Shown piece by piece: positions 25,249 through 33,894 of a stretch of 64,000 bases of DNA (position 1 is the first letter of the stretch; each line of letters starts with the position of its first letter). The translations under genes were made by a program, and so were the position numbers. Where the stretch lies: NCBI GenBank assembly GCA_024688365.1, contig JAILEG010000043.1:1-64000 (forward strand), given 5' to 3'. The DNA comes from Prevotella sp. (GTDB taxonomy: Bacteria > Bacteroidota > Bacteroidia > Bacteroidales > Bacteroidaceae). Under the pieces are notes generated by a model. It was not told the origin of the DNA. It was given only the letters and a program-made list of their open reading frames with translations, and did not search any database.

Positions 25249-25530
25249 ATGTGTACGATCAATATGAATGACATCCTGAAGACGTATCAGACATTACCCG
25301 CTTCAGGAGAAGTTTTATACGGAAAGATAAAAGCAGCCATAAAGAACGGCGACAAACTTTCTGTTAATATGGAGGGGGTGACATCGTTGCCCTCCATCTT
25401 GCTGAATGTGTCTATAGGCAGAATTATTGATGAGGAAGGCAAGGACAAACTCAAGCAATATGTATCCTTTACAAGGATAACAAAACTGCAGGCACTGCGC
25501 CTGCGCGATTATCTGCAAAGGTATCAATAA
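25249..25530 (+). CDS. STAS-like (DUF4325-type) small protein
   Basis: A 93-residue protein, or 88 from the second in-frame ATG at 25264. It shows the DUF4325 pattern: VLYGKIKAAIKNGDKLSVNM, EGVTSLPSILLNVSIGRII, then a helix and VSFTRITKLQALRLRDYL. DUF4325 proteins are STAS-related and usually sit beside GHKL ATPases, as here, by analogy with SpoIIAA/SpoIIAB. The pair may form a phosphorylation-dependent partner switch. No sigma factor or effector gene is adjacent, so the output is unknown. Confidence 0.7.
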   Translation: MCTINMNDILKTYQTLPASGEVLYGKIKAAIKNGDKLSVNMEGVTSLPSILLNVSIGRIIDEEGKDKLKQYVSFTRITKLQALRLRDYLQRYQ

Positions 25531-25874
25531 AAGTCAGGATTTTTATTCCATAAGTACAACCGTCTCTCGCATGCAGATATTATTTAAAAGAAACTGACGA
25601 GGTAACCTTTTTGATAAATATCAGAGCGACTGTTCCTTATGCACACATACTATATTCACATTCGTCAAAGGCTTTCGGCTCACGGAAACAAAGTGACATG
25701 CACCAAGGGAAGAGAGAGGATAAGATTCTCTTTTTTATTAATACCCACATGCAGTGTTCCCGCTTATACAACACTTCTAAAATTCTTGTCAAATACTGAT
25801 AATCATCGAAGAAAATATCCATTTCGTCCCAACACCAGATCCGAGTTGTCGTAGAAACAAAGATTGAAAAGAAC
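25531..25874. other. 344-bp AT-rich intergenic stretch before dapL
   Basis: No convincing gene, promoter box or terminator. A minus-strand frame (about 25637-25850, reading MDIFFDDYQYLTRILEVLYK then REHCMWVL) looks protein-like but has no start of its own and no recognised family. It may be a gene remnant. Confidence 0.4.
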
Positions 25875-27107
25875 ATGGCACTGATCAACGAGCATTTCCT
25901 GAAACTGCGGAAGAGCTGTCTCTTCGCAGACATCACAAAGAGGATAAACGCCTTCAAGGCTACCCATCCCAAAGCCAACCTCATCAGCCTGGGGACGGGT
26001 GACGTGACACAACCGCTTGCACCAGCCGTCATCGAGGCTATGCACAAGGCTGTTGAGGACATGGCCACCAAGGATACTTTTCACGGCTATGGTCCGTCAC
26101 AAGGCTACCTATGGCTACGGGAGGCTATCGTGAAGAACGACTATCTGCCACGGGGAATCCACCTGGATCCAAACGAGGTTTTCATTAATGACGGTGCCAA
26201 GAGCGACACAGGAAACATCGGCGACCTCGTGCGCTGGGACAATTCCATGGCCGTCACCGACCCTATTTTCCCTGCCTACATTGACTCCAATGTGCTGAAC
26301 GGACGTGCCGGTATATTTGAGAATGGCCGCTGGAGCAACGTAACCTATATCCCCTGCAATGAGAGAAATGCGTTCGTTCCAAAGATTCCTGACCACCGTG
26401 TCGACATGATCTACCTATGTTACCCTAACAACCCAACAGGCATGGTCCTCTCCAAGGAAGAGCTGCGCCAATGGGTGAACTATGCCATCCACAACGACTC
26501 CATCATCTTCTACGATGCGGCCTACGAGGCCTATATCCAGCAGCCTGACATCCCCCACTCCATCTATGAGATACGGGGGGCACGCAAGGTTGCCATCGAG
26601 CTCCGCAGCTTCAGTAAGACTGCCGGATTCACTGGCATACGCTGCGGCTATACCGTCATACCGAAAGGACTGACTGCCACCACCATGACAGGCGAACGCA
26701 TGGAGCTGGCTCCCTTCTGGCACCATCGTCAAGCCGCCAAGAGCAACGGAACGAGCTACATCTCACAGCGGGCAGCCGAAGCCATCTACACTCCCGAGGG
26801 AAAAGAGCAGATAAGGCAAACCATCGGCTACTACATGGAGAATGCCCGCATCATACGCCAGGAACTGACACAGCTGGGACTGACTGTATATGGCGGCGAG
26901 AATGCTCCATATCTCTGGGTGAAGACACCTGCTGACACTCCGTCATGGAAGTTCTTCGAGCAGATGCTCTATGGCGCACAGGTGGTCTGCACACCAGGAG
27001 TCAGTTTCGGACTGGCAGGGGAAGGATTCATCCGGCTCACCAGTTTCAGTGACCGTGATACCTGCCAGGAGGCTATACGCCGCATCAAAGTCTGGCTGTG
27101 TACCTGA
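25875..27107 (+). CDS. dapL: LL-diaminopimelate aminotransferase
   Basis: A 410-residue class I/II PLP aminotransferase converting tetrahydrodipicolinate to LL-diaminopimelate in one step for lysine and peptidoglycan. DapL hallmarks: LISLGTGDVTQPL near the N-terminus, HGYGPSQGY, INDGAKSDTGNIGDL, CYPNNPTGMVL, then DAAYEAY. The PLP lysine motif is SFSKTAGFTGIRCGY (Lys near 257-259). The product is epimerised to meso-DAP, which fits the meso-DAP-type MurE at 44279-45733. The usual neighbour dapF is not present here. Confidence 0.95.
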   Translation: MALINEHFLKLRKSCLFADITKRINAFKATHPKANLISLGTGDVTQPLAPAVIEAMHKAVEDMATKDTFHGYGPSQGYLWLREAIVKNDYLPRGIHLDPNEVFINDGAKSDTGNIGDLVRWDNSMAVTDPIFPAYIDSNVLNGRAGIFENGRWSNVTYIPCNERNAFVPKIPDHRVDMIYLCYPNNPTGMVLSKEELRQWVNYAIHNDSIIFYDAAYEAYIQQPDIPHSIYEIRGARKVAIELRSFSKTAGFTGIRCGYTVIPKGLTATTMTGERMELAPFWHHRQAAKSNGTSYISQRAAEAIYTPEGKEQIRQTIGYYMENARIIRQELTQLGLTVYGGENAPYLWVKTPADTPSWKFFEQMLYGAQVVCTPGVSFGLAGEGFIRLTSFSDRDTCQEAIRRIKVWLCT

Positions 27108-27211
27108 AGAAAAGTCAATTTCTGCTTAGGAGAATTGACCTTTCATCTCCCTAAAAATAGCCTACAGGCGCAGAAGCACCCTGTTTTCTGTAATAATTCC
27201 ATTTCTTTTCG

Positions 27212-27219
27212 TATCTTTG
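27212..27219 (+). promoter_or_regulatory. promoter -7 box of bcp
   Basis: TATCTTTG, 34 bases before the bcp ATG. Confidence 0.6.
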
Positions 27220-27253
27220 TACACAGAATATCAACCCATAAAAAGACAAGAAC

Positions 27254-27712
27254 ATGAATATAGGAGACAAAGCACCAGAGATTCTGGGAACTGACCAGGA
27301 TGGAAAGGAAATCAGACTGAGTGACTACAAGGGACAGAAAATCGTACTTTATTTCTATCCGAAAGACTCTACCTCAGGCTGCACCGCACAGGCCTGCAAC
27401 CTTCGAGACAACTATGCCGAACTCAGAAAGCAAGGCTACGTGGTCATCGGGGCCAGCATACAGGATGAGAAGTCGCACAAGAAGTTCATTGAGAAAAACG
27501 AGCTGCCGTTCCCCCTCATTGCCGATACCGACCTGAAACTGGTGGAGACCTTTGGAGTATATGGAGAGAAGAAGATGTACGGACGCACCTATATGGGCAC
27601 TTTCCGCACCACCTTCATCATCAACGAGAACGGAATCATTGAGCGCATCCTCGGCCCGAAGCAGATCAAGACAAAGGATCATGCTGCCCAGATACTCGCT
27701 GAGGACAAATAA
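27254..27712 (+). CDS. bcp: thiol peroxidase, BCP/PrxQ type
   Basis: A 152-residue thioredoxin-fold peroxidase reducing H2O2 and organic hydroperoxides with thioredoxin. The active site is FYPKDSTSGCTAQACNLRD: peroxidatic Cys followed five residues later by a resolving Cys, the atypical two-Cys BCP arrangement. GTFRTTFIINENG near the C-terminus is also family-typical. Full length, cytoplasmic. The next gene begins 39 bp downstream. Confidence 0.93.
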   Translation: MNIGDKAPEILGTDQDGKEIRLSDYKGQKIVLYFYPKDSTSGCTAQACNLRDNYAELRKQGYVVIGASIQDEKSHKKFIEKNELPFPLIADTDLKLVETFGVYGEKKMYGRTYMGTFRTTFIINENGIIERILGPKQIKTKDHAAQILAEDK

Positions 27713-27751
27713 CCCAACCTGCAGAAAACCACAAAGCATAAAGACAAAGGA

Positions 27752-28534
27752 GTGAAGACCGCAAACGGAAAAGTGCCCTTGAAGGTATGCCGACTGCTGA
27801 CGGAATATGCCGGACGATACGAGACGGCTGACTTTCTACAGGGTGACCCATCATGGTTCATGCAACAGGTGCAGGGAAAAAGAAATCAGGAGACGATGGC
27901 ATTCATCGCCTCCTGTTTAAGTTACGGATCACGACAAGTGTTCCTCCCCCGCATACAGTACATCCTTGACTGCACAGAAGGCGAGCCATACAGCTGGATC
28001 AGCATGGGCAGATACCGTCATGACATTCCCGACGACAATCAATGCTTCTATCGGCTGTACACAAACAGCATGATGCGCAGCCTGTTCCGTGCCCTACAGC
28101 ACATGTACCAGGATCATGGTGACATGGAGAGCTACATACGGAGCTATGCGGGAATAGACAAACCTACCCAAATGACCGATGCCATCACAGCCATTGAGGC
28201 TATCTGCACCTACTTCCTAAAACAGGGCGTAACGGGCATCGTGCCCAAAGACACGCGGTCATGCTGCAAGCGAGTCTGCATGTTCCTCCGCTGGATGGTG
28301 CGCACCGGCTCACCTGTGGACTTAGGCTTGTGGGCTGAACTCATTGACCGCCGCACACTCATCATGCCCCTCGACACCCACGTCATCCACCAGTCCCTTC
28401 AGCTGGGGCTCATCACAAGTAAGTCAGCCACTATGGCCGCTGCACAGAAACTCACTGACAGACTCCGGCAAATCTTCCCTGACGACCCTCTGAAAGCCGA
28501 CTTTGCCCTCTTCGGCTATGGGGTCAGCCAGTAA
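27752..28534 (+). CDS. TIGR02757/DUF2400 family protein
   Basis: 260 residues from a GTG start (27752) preceded by AAGGA; no ATG in a suitable position. Family features: GDPSWFMQQV, CLSYGSRQVFLPRIQYIL, CCKRVCMFLRWMVR, then IMPLDTHVIHQSLQLGL and a final FALFGYGVSQ. The helical repeat and Asp in PLDTH recall HhH-type DNA glycosylase folds, but no activity has been shown as far as I know. Likely co-transcribed with bcp. Array B begins 60 bp after its stop. Confidence 0.85.
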   Translation: MKTANGKVPLKVCRLLTEYAGRYETADFLQGDPSWFMQQVQGKRNQETMAFIASCLSYGSRQVFLPRIQYILDCTEGEPYSWISMGRYRHDIPDDNQCFYRLYTNSMMRSLFRALQHMYQDHGDMESYIRSYAGIDKPTQMTDAITAIEAICTYFLKQGVTGIVPKDTRSCCKRVCMFLRWMVRTGSPVDLGLWAELIDRRTLIMPLDTHVIHQSLQLGLITSKSATMAAAQKLTDRLRQIFPDDPLKADFALFGYGVSQ

Positions 28535-28594
28535 GATAGGGTCAGCCAGCAGGCCGGAGCCGCAAGACAGCCCTGTATCCACTGCCTGATCAGA

Positions 28595-28660
28595 GGAGTA
28601 TTGCAGCTGAAGTACCGGAATACTTCAGCTGCAATACTCCAGTACTTCACATGAAGTATT
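28595..28660. repeat. 22-bp-period palindromic array B, with a 20-bp perfect hairpin
   Basis: Units begin at 28597, 28619 and 28641 (22 bp apart). The first two are inverted copies of each other, giving a perfect inverted repeat: arm 28595-28614, loop CCGGAA, arm 28621-28640 (TACTTCAGCTGCAATACTCC). The third is AGTACTTC-ACAT-GAAGTATT. Units 2-3 and the following GCAAG..CTTA match array A. There is no T-tract, so a plain terminator is unlikely. Confidence 0.85.
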
Positions 28661-28770
28661 CCGCAAGCACTTATGCACCTATTCTCAACTGGTCAACACA
28701 AGCATAATAACAGGAAAGGATGCATTGCCAAGACAAGGCTTTAGTTCTACAAAAAAACATCATATCTATT

Positions 28771-28800
28771 ATTGTTTCTTCTTTTTTTTTCTTACCTTTG
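28771..28800 (+). promoter_or_regulatory. promoter of the lipoprotein pair
   Basis: ATTG (28771-28774), 18-bp spacer, TACCTTTG (28793-28800), 33 bases before the ATG. Confidence 0.65.
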
Positions 28801-28833
28801 CTGTGCAATAATTAATAACAAACAAAACAAATT

Positions 28834-30483
28834 ATGAGAAATTTTTTATTTTTTATGCTTGCGCTTTTGTTAGCTGCATGCAGTGAAGAAGCAGATGAGC
28901 CAGATGTATTGAAAACAGACGCAATTACAAGCAGTATTGTTTCCATGACGCCCTCTGAGGCACAGAAAGAATTTGCAATCACACTATCCCGAGCAGCCAC
29001 CCACAGTGCCAAACTCCGTCTGTTTTTGAAACAACAAGCACTTAAAATGTATGATAGAGATTATGATGTCTTCTATCCATACGTTAAAGACGTTACGATA
29101 GAAAATGAAAAGACTTTCCGCGATTTACTGGTAGCGCAATCAAATGAAGCCACTATCAGTTCTATTGAGTCTGCAGTTCCTCTATTAACCATCCTCATCC
29201 CGGAACTATCTTTTGCCAATGCATTTAGCGTCAAAACATGGGATGCAACTGACCCTTCCATTGCCGTTAGTTACTCCAATGGTAACATTTACTCAACTTT
29301 CTATGAGGATGGAGACTCCTTACTTTCTCTCGACAAATCAGAACTGCCGAATTTCCCATTCTTAGTAGTTAAGAATAATGAAAGAATGAAAATTGTAGCA
29401 GGACATAGTACGGGCACAACAAGGAATAGCGTAAGTAATTTGGCATACGACTTTTCTAATGAGGCATTTGATGGTAGCAAGAAAAGACCAGCAACAAGAG
29501 ACTCTTATGTAGAAGAGATTAATCCAACTCCCAATCCTGCTGCAAAACCGTATCTCACAAAAGATGAATTAAGTCCTATTTGCATACAGGCATTTAAAGA
29601 ATTTAAACGGGATAGATACCATTTAGATCGTGACTACATCTATTACGGGCTATCAAAAACAAAACAGAAAAATGGGAAACTGAACCCTAACGTGTTCGAA
29701 CGTTTCTATAAATTCAGCGTAAATCCCCAGGAATACAAAACTATTACTGACAATGAAGATGTTAATAATGAAGACCCTACTGTAGTTCATGACAGGGATG
29801 GAAACCTTTATCATCATGATTCTAAACCTGATTATGATGGAATAATTAAAGATTTATGGACTAATGGAAACTTTGAATTTGTATTCCGCTTTGTAAGAGC
29901 GAACAGGGATGACAAAGTTGTAGAAAGTGAAACCAAATATCTTTCTGTTTCTCCTATAGACTTATTCTATATAAAGAAATTCAATGTAAAGTATAGACAT
30001 GCAACTGCATTTAGACATGCCAAATGGTGGTACTCGACCAAAGTGGAAAACATGGAACCTAAATGGGTGGATGTCACAACTATAAACAATAATCAGCCTA
30101 TATACTTGAGTTCAAAGATTTGGGATTTAGGAAAGGAATCACTTGGGATAAATATATATGTGGAGGAGTTTGACAGGTCACGTACAGTTACAAAAACGGA
30201 AAATTTTATAGCTGAGTTCATCAACAAACTAAGTTTGGGGGTCTCTGTGAGTCCCAAAGATTCCCCTCTCAAGCTTAACGCTGGTATTGATGCAACGAAA
30301 AACGAAAAGAAGGAATTCTCTTATGTATATAACACACCAGACACAAATGACAAGCTGGGGAGTGTAACCCTCCAATATGATGATCCCGTTATATCATCCG
30401 AAGTTGGAAATGGAATATATAATATGTTTACATACAGTACAGGGTATGTCAGCCTGTTGATTGCACCGTATGCTGTAAGATAA
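28834..30483 (+). CDS. large hypothetical lipoprotein
   Basis: A 549-residue protein. Lipobox LLLAACSEEADEPD (Cys near 16); the acidic residues after Cys fit the Bacteroidetes surface-lipoprotein export signal. A helical region (about 35-110) is followed by a long beta-rich part with NNERMKIVAGHST, YVEEINPTPNPAAKPYLTKD and a C-terminal domain with LSLGVSVSPKDSPLKLNAGI. I do not recognise the family. The gene is AT-rich with unusual codon use, and precedes a second lipoprotein gene. Surface location is inferred. Confidence 0.7.
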   Translation: MRNFLFFMLALLLAACSEEADEPDVLKTDAITSSIVSMTPSEAQKEFAITLSRAATHSAKLRLFLKQQALKMYDRDYDVFYPYVKDVTIENEKTFRDLLVAQSNEATISSIESAVPLLTILIPELSFANAFSVKTWDATDPSIAVSYSNGNIYSTFYEDGDSLLSLDKSELPNFPFLVVKNNERMKIVAGHSTGTTRNSVSNLAYDFSNEAFDGSKKRPATRDSYVEEINPTPNPAAKPYLTKDELSPICIQAFKEFKRDRYHLDRDYIYYGLSKTKQKNGKLNPNVFERFYKFSVNPQEYKTITDNEDVNNEDPTVVHDRDGNLYHHDSKPDYDGIIKDLWTNGNFEFVFRFVRANRDDKVVESETKYLSVSPIDLFYIKKFNVKYRHATAFRHAKWWYSTKVENMEPKWVDVTTINNNQPIYLSSKIWDLGKESLGINIYVEEFDRSRTVTKTENFIAEFINKLSLGVSVSPKDSPLKLNAGIDATKNEKKEFSYVYNTPDTNDKLGSVTLQYDDPVISSEVGNGIYNMFTYSTGYVSLLIAPYAVR

Positions 30484-30496
30484 TAATACAAAAGCA

Positions 30497-30539
30497 ATAT
30501 GGGGAAAAGGGTTATTGCAGATAAATCCTTTCCCCATAT
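30497..30539 (+). other. hairpin between the two lipoprotein genes
   Basis: ATATGGGGAAAAGG (30497-30510) pairs with CCTTTCCCCATAT (30527-30539), one A bulged. The tail is AAATC, not a T-run, so it may be an attenuator or RNA-processing structure rather than a full terminator. Confidence 0.6.
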
Positions 30540-30569
30540 AAATCAAAAATAACATAGCAAATAAAAGAT

Positions 30570-31208
30570 ATGTATACAATCAAAAGAAAACAACCGCTTG
30601 TCATATCACTTCTCCTCATACTGGCTACAGCGATATTGAACTATTCGTGCAGTAAGGACGATGACAATGAAGAGAAGGCGTTAGAGGTAAAACAAACCTG
30701 TGAGATAGACGGATCTCTTAATGATGCAACCATAGACGTAAAAGAAGCTAACACTGAGAACACCGACCGTTTCAGCGTTGTCCTTTCACATCCTGTCCCG
30801 GATGCAACCCAATCCATGAAATGGGATATAAGGCTCATGACAACCCCTGACTCTACAGTTACACTGCATGTCTACCTGCCACAAGTGAAAGCTGCACATT
30901 TTGATAACAGTAAAGGAGCATATACACCTACAAGCAACAAATGCTCAGTGGAAGTAAACTATGCCAGCAAAAAACCTGCACGAATCTATACCCCCGCTAA
31001 ATCTTACCCAGAGGCTGCCCTCATATCAAAAATGACATTTATCACAAGATACATCTCTGCTACACAGGATAGCAAGCCTGTGATTGAGGAAGAATACATG
31101 TATAAGCTCAATGGTATGGTTAACGGTGACTTCCGCAGCGAGGACGAAGCACACTGCAAGATGACACTCAAGCTGTCTTTCAATCTTTTAATTCCCGTTA
31201 ACTATTAA
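30570..31208 (+). CDS. small hypothetical lipoprotein
   Basis: A 212-residue protein. Basic start (MYTIKRKQ), hydrophobic helix, lipobox ILNYSCSKDDDNEE with acidic residues after Cys. The mature part is beta-rich without a recognised domain. No promoter box is seen in the 86 bp upstream, so it is probably transcribed with the 28834 gene past the hairpin at 30497. It ends at a terminator shared with a minus-strand small gene. Confidence 0.7.
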   Translation: MYTIKRKQPLVISLLLILATAILNYSCSKDDDNEEKALEVKQTCEIDGSLNDATIDVKEANTENTDRFSVVLSHPVPDATQSMKWDIRLMTTPDSTVTLHVYLPQVKAAHFDNSKGAYTPTSNKCSVEVNYASKKPARIYTPAKSYPEAALISKMTFITRYISATQDSKPVIEEEYMYKLNGMVNGDFRSEDEAHCKMTLKLSFNLLIPVNY

Positions 31209-31260
31209 TTCTCCACGAAGGTGGACCGCACCAGTAAGCAGCACAGAAAAAAACAAAAGC

Positions 31261-31295
31261 CCCAGCCTCGCAAAGCGAAGCCGGGACTTTATTTT
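31261..31295. terminator. bidirectional terminator
   Basis: CCCAGCCTCGC (31261-31271), loop AAA, GCGAAGCCGGG (31275-31285), with two G-U-type pairs. The plus strand continues ACTTTATTTT. The minus strand continues GGCTTTTGTTTTTTT. It serves the lipoprotein gene and the small minus-strand gene. Confidence 0.8.
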
Positions 31296-31325
31296 CCTCT
31301 CAAATTTCTAATTCTCGTTTAAAAC

Positions 31326-31409
31326 TCAGGCAGCCATGTGGTTGTTGATGTTGACTGCCTTTGCGATTGTTGCTGCTATTACTACAGCTGCTAATACTAC
31401 TGAAATCAT
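31326..31409 (-). CDS. 27-residue hydrophobic small protein
   Basis: ATG at 31409, TGA at 31326-31328. It reads MISVVLAAVVIAATIAKAVN followed by INNHMAA, a single hydrophobic helix of about 16 residues with a polar tail. AAAGGTAAAAAG precedes the ATG. It has its own promoter (TACCTTTG, 31478-31485 on this strand) and the terminator at 31261-31285, giving a transcript of about 200 nt with no other gene. This complete unit supports a real gene, perhaps a small membrane protein or type I toxin-like peptide. I know no family for it. Confidence 0.6.
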   Translation of the reverse strand: MISVVLAAVVIAATIAKAVNINNHMAA

Positions 31410-31477
31410 AATCTTTTTACCTTTAAGGAGACCCTCTGTCTCCGATTCACTTAATGTTATCCTTAATTTTTACGATG

Positions 31478-31485
31478 CAAAGGTA
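31478..31485 (-). promoter_or_regulatory. promoter -7 box of the 27-residue gene
   Basis: TACCTTTG on the minus strand, about 69 bases before the small ORF. Confidence 0.6.
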
Positions 31486-31589
31486 GCAAGAAAACCATGT
31501 ATAGCCAAATGCCCACAGGGTGAAGAAGTGTTTTAAACGTTTTTGTTGCCATGCGTCAATCCGGTTGATATGAGTCAACCTGTCAAAGC

Positions 31590-31620
31590 TTGCCAGTCTC
31601 AATTATTTCCACTACCTTTG
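31590..31620 (+). promoter_or_regulatory. promoter of the PIF1-like helicase gene
   Basis: TTG (31590-31592), 20-bp spacer, TACCTTTG (31613-31620), 28 bases before the ATG. Confidence 0.7.
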
Positions 31621-31648
31621 CTCTCCATAAACAAAAGGCAAGCTGACA

Positions 31649-33802
31649 ATGGAAAAGAACCAGGAATTACGCAATGCGTGGGACTTTGTTGAGCATACAG
31701 GAATGAGCATCTTCCTCACGGGGAAAGCCGGGACGGGCAAGACAACCTTTCTCCGTGCAATAAAGGAACACAGCACGAAACGCAGTGTCATTGTTGCACC
31801 AACAGGTGTCGCCGCCATCAATGCTGGGGGAGTCACCATCCACTCCTTCTTCCAGCTGCCTCTCTCTCCTTTCGTCCCCGAGGCAAGCATAAGGAACCGC
31901 TTTGCCTACAGCAAGGAGAAACGGAAGATCATGCGCACACTCGACCTGCTCATCATTGATGAAATCAGTATGGTGCGTGCCGATGTGCTGGATGCCATCG
32001 ACTCAGTCCTGCGCCGCTTCCGTGAGCATGACAAGCCTTTCGGGGGCGTGCAGCTGTTGATGATTGGCGACCTGCAGCAGCTTACGCCAGTCGTCACACC
32101 TGAGGAGGAGACGCTCCTCCAACGATATTATGACACACCTTACTTCTTTGCCTCCAAAGCCCTGCGCAGCATCAGCTATGTGACTATCGAGCTGACACAT
32201 GTCTATCGACAGCAGGACAACACCTTTATCACCTTACTTAACAGCATAAGGGAGGGACGAGCCACCCCAGCCGGCCTGCAACGGCTTAACGCCCGATGCA
32301 ATCCGACATTCCAACCAGCGACAGGGAGCGATTATATCCGCCTGACAACCCATAACCGCATGGCCGATTCCTACAACGAGGACCAGCTGCGCAGCCTTCC
32401 CGCCCGTGCCTGCACGTTCAGGGCCGAGACCAGTGGGAACTTCCCCGAATACAACTATCCCGCCGACTTCCATCTGACGCTGAAGACCGGCGCACAGGTC
32501 ATGTTCATCCGTAATGACAACAACGGACGTTACTACAACGGGCGCATCGGGCACGTCACCTATGTGGACAATGGGAAAATCCTTGTTCTCTGTCCCGGTG
32601 ACACCGAGGCTATCGAGGTGGAGAAAGAAACCTGGGAGAACACGAAATACACCCTCAACGAACAGACCAAGCAGATTGAGGCAGAAGTGCAGGGCACCTT
32701 CACACAATATCCCCTGCGCCTTGCATGGGCCATTACCATACACAAGAGCCAGGGACTTACCTTTGAACATGCCATCATTGATGCGCAGGCAGCCTTTGCG
32801 TCAGGACAGGTCTACGTGGCACTGAGCCGCTGCAAGACGCTGGAGGGGCTCGTCCTCGCCTCACCGATAGGCAGCACGGCCATCATCAATGACCAAAGAG
32901 TAAGCGAGTACATATCCCAACAGACCGAGAAAGCCGGACAGAACATCACCGCCCTGCCCGTCCTGAAGGAGGAATATTACCGGGAACTGCTCCTTGAGCT
33001 GTTCAACTTCAACGAACTGAGACGCATGGAGACAGCCCTCTTCCGGGTACTTTCTGAGTTCTTCTTCAAGTTCCCAAAGATAACAGCCCTCCACAAGATG
33101 GCCCTCGCTGACCTTGACACCCGCATCCTTCACGTCTCTGACAAATGGGAAACACTCATCCGTCAACTTACCGTGAAGCAGCTGCATGAGGACAACTTTC
33201 TTGAACGGGTGAAGAAGAGTGCCCTCTACTTTCACAGCCAGCTTACAGAGCTGTTCAGCCACATGCTCGAACTGACCAAGGAAGTGCAGACAGGCAACAA
33301 GACCGCCGCCAGACGCTTTGAGAACGTCTATGCTGACCTATGCCAGACCTATCTTGCCAAACGCTATCTCTTAGAGAACATCATGGAGAACGGATTTTCC
33401 ACCAGTACTTACCTGGAGGCAAAGCAAGAGGCTATACTCAACAGTCTTAACGATGGAACGGGGAAAAAAGCGAGGAAAAAGGAGAAGACCAAGGCACAAA
33501 AGGCACCAAAGACCAGCACCGCAGAAATCAGCTACCAACTCTTCAAGACCGGAAAGAATCCCGAACAGATAGCCCATGAGCGTGGTCTCACGCTCAGTAC
33601 AATACAAGGGCACCTGGGACAGTACGTCGCCGGAGGTGACATCCAACTGGACGAACTGGTCAGCCCATCTAAGGCAAACCTGATCAGACGCATTGTCAAA
33701 GCCGTCGGAAAAGAGGATGGCATCAAGCCTATCAAGGAACTCTGCCCCGCTGACATCACTTATGAGGACATACGGCTGGTACTGCGATTCGGGCTCAACT
33801 GA
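31649..33802 (+). CDS. PIF1-like SF1 helicase with C-terminal HTH
   Basis: A 717-residue protein. Helicase motifs: Walker A LTGKAGTGKTTFLRA (residues 23-37), APTGVAA, Walker B LLIIDEISMV, GDLQQLTPV, and C-terminal LRLAWAITIHKSQGLTFEHA followed by QVYVALSRC. These place it in the PIF1/RecD-like 5'-3' helicases. Residues about 620-670 (SYQLFKTGKNPEQIAHERGL then TLSTIQGHL) form a helix-turn-helix like the C-terminal domain of some RecQ and PIF1 proteins. Expected roles are unwinding G-quadruplexes or stalled forks. Own promoter; no operon partner. Confidence 0.88.
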   Translation: MEKNQELRNAWDFVEHTGMSIFLTGKAGTGKTTFLRAIKEHSTKRSVIVAPTGVAAINAGGVTIHSFFQLPLSPFVPEASIRNRFAYSKEKRKIMRTLDLLIIDEISMVRADVLDAIDSVLRRFREHDKPFGGVQLLMIGDLQQLTPVVTPEEETLLQRYYDTPYFFASKALRSISYVTIELTHVYRQQDNTFITLLNSIREGRATPAGLQRLNARCNPTFQPATGSDYIRLTTHNRMADSYNEDQLRSLPARACTFRAETSGNFPEYNYPADFHLTLKTGAQVMFIRNDNNGRYYNGRIGHVTYVDNGKILVLCPGDTEAIEVEKETWENTKYTLNEQTKQIEAEVQGTFTQYPLRLAWAITIHKSQGLTFEHAIIDAQAAFASGQVYVALSRCKTLEGLVLASPIGSTAIINDQRVSEYISQQTEKAGQNITALPVLKEEYYRELLLELFNFNELRRMETALFRVLSEFFFKFPKITALHKMALADLDTRILHVSDKWETLIRQLTVKQLHEDNFLERVKKSALYFHSQLTELFSHMLELTKEVQTGNKTAARRFENVYADLCQTYLAKRYLLENIMENGFSTSTYLEAKQEAILNSLNDGTGKKARKKEKTKAQKAPKTSTAEISYQLFKTGKNPEQIAHERGLTLSTIQGHLGQYVAGGDIQLDELVSPSKANLIRRIVKAVGKEDGIKPIKELCPADITYEDIRLVLRFGLN

Positions 33803-33864
33803 CTGAAGACATTGTCTTCGACTTAATAAAACTGAAAAAAAACGCTGTTCTCAGTTTTATTCCT

Positions 33865-33872
33865 TATCTTTG
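33865..33872 (+). promoter_or_regulatory. promoter -7 box of the AraC-type gene
   Basis: TATCTTTG, 22 bases before the ATG at 33895. Confidence 0.55.
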
Positions 33873-33894
33873 CGCCACACAACAACACACACAG

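Noticed and set aside
25611..25854. Two small plus-strand ORFs before dapL
   Set aside because: No ribosome-binding site, promoter box or recognisable protein features; they overlap each other.
27108..27160. Terminator after dapL (GTCAATT/AATTGAC hairpin)
   Set aside because: The stem is short and the tail CTTTCATC is not a convincing T-run.
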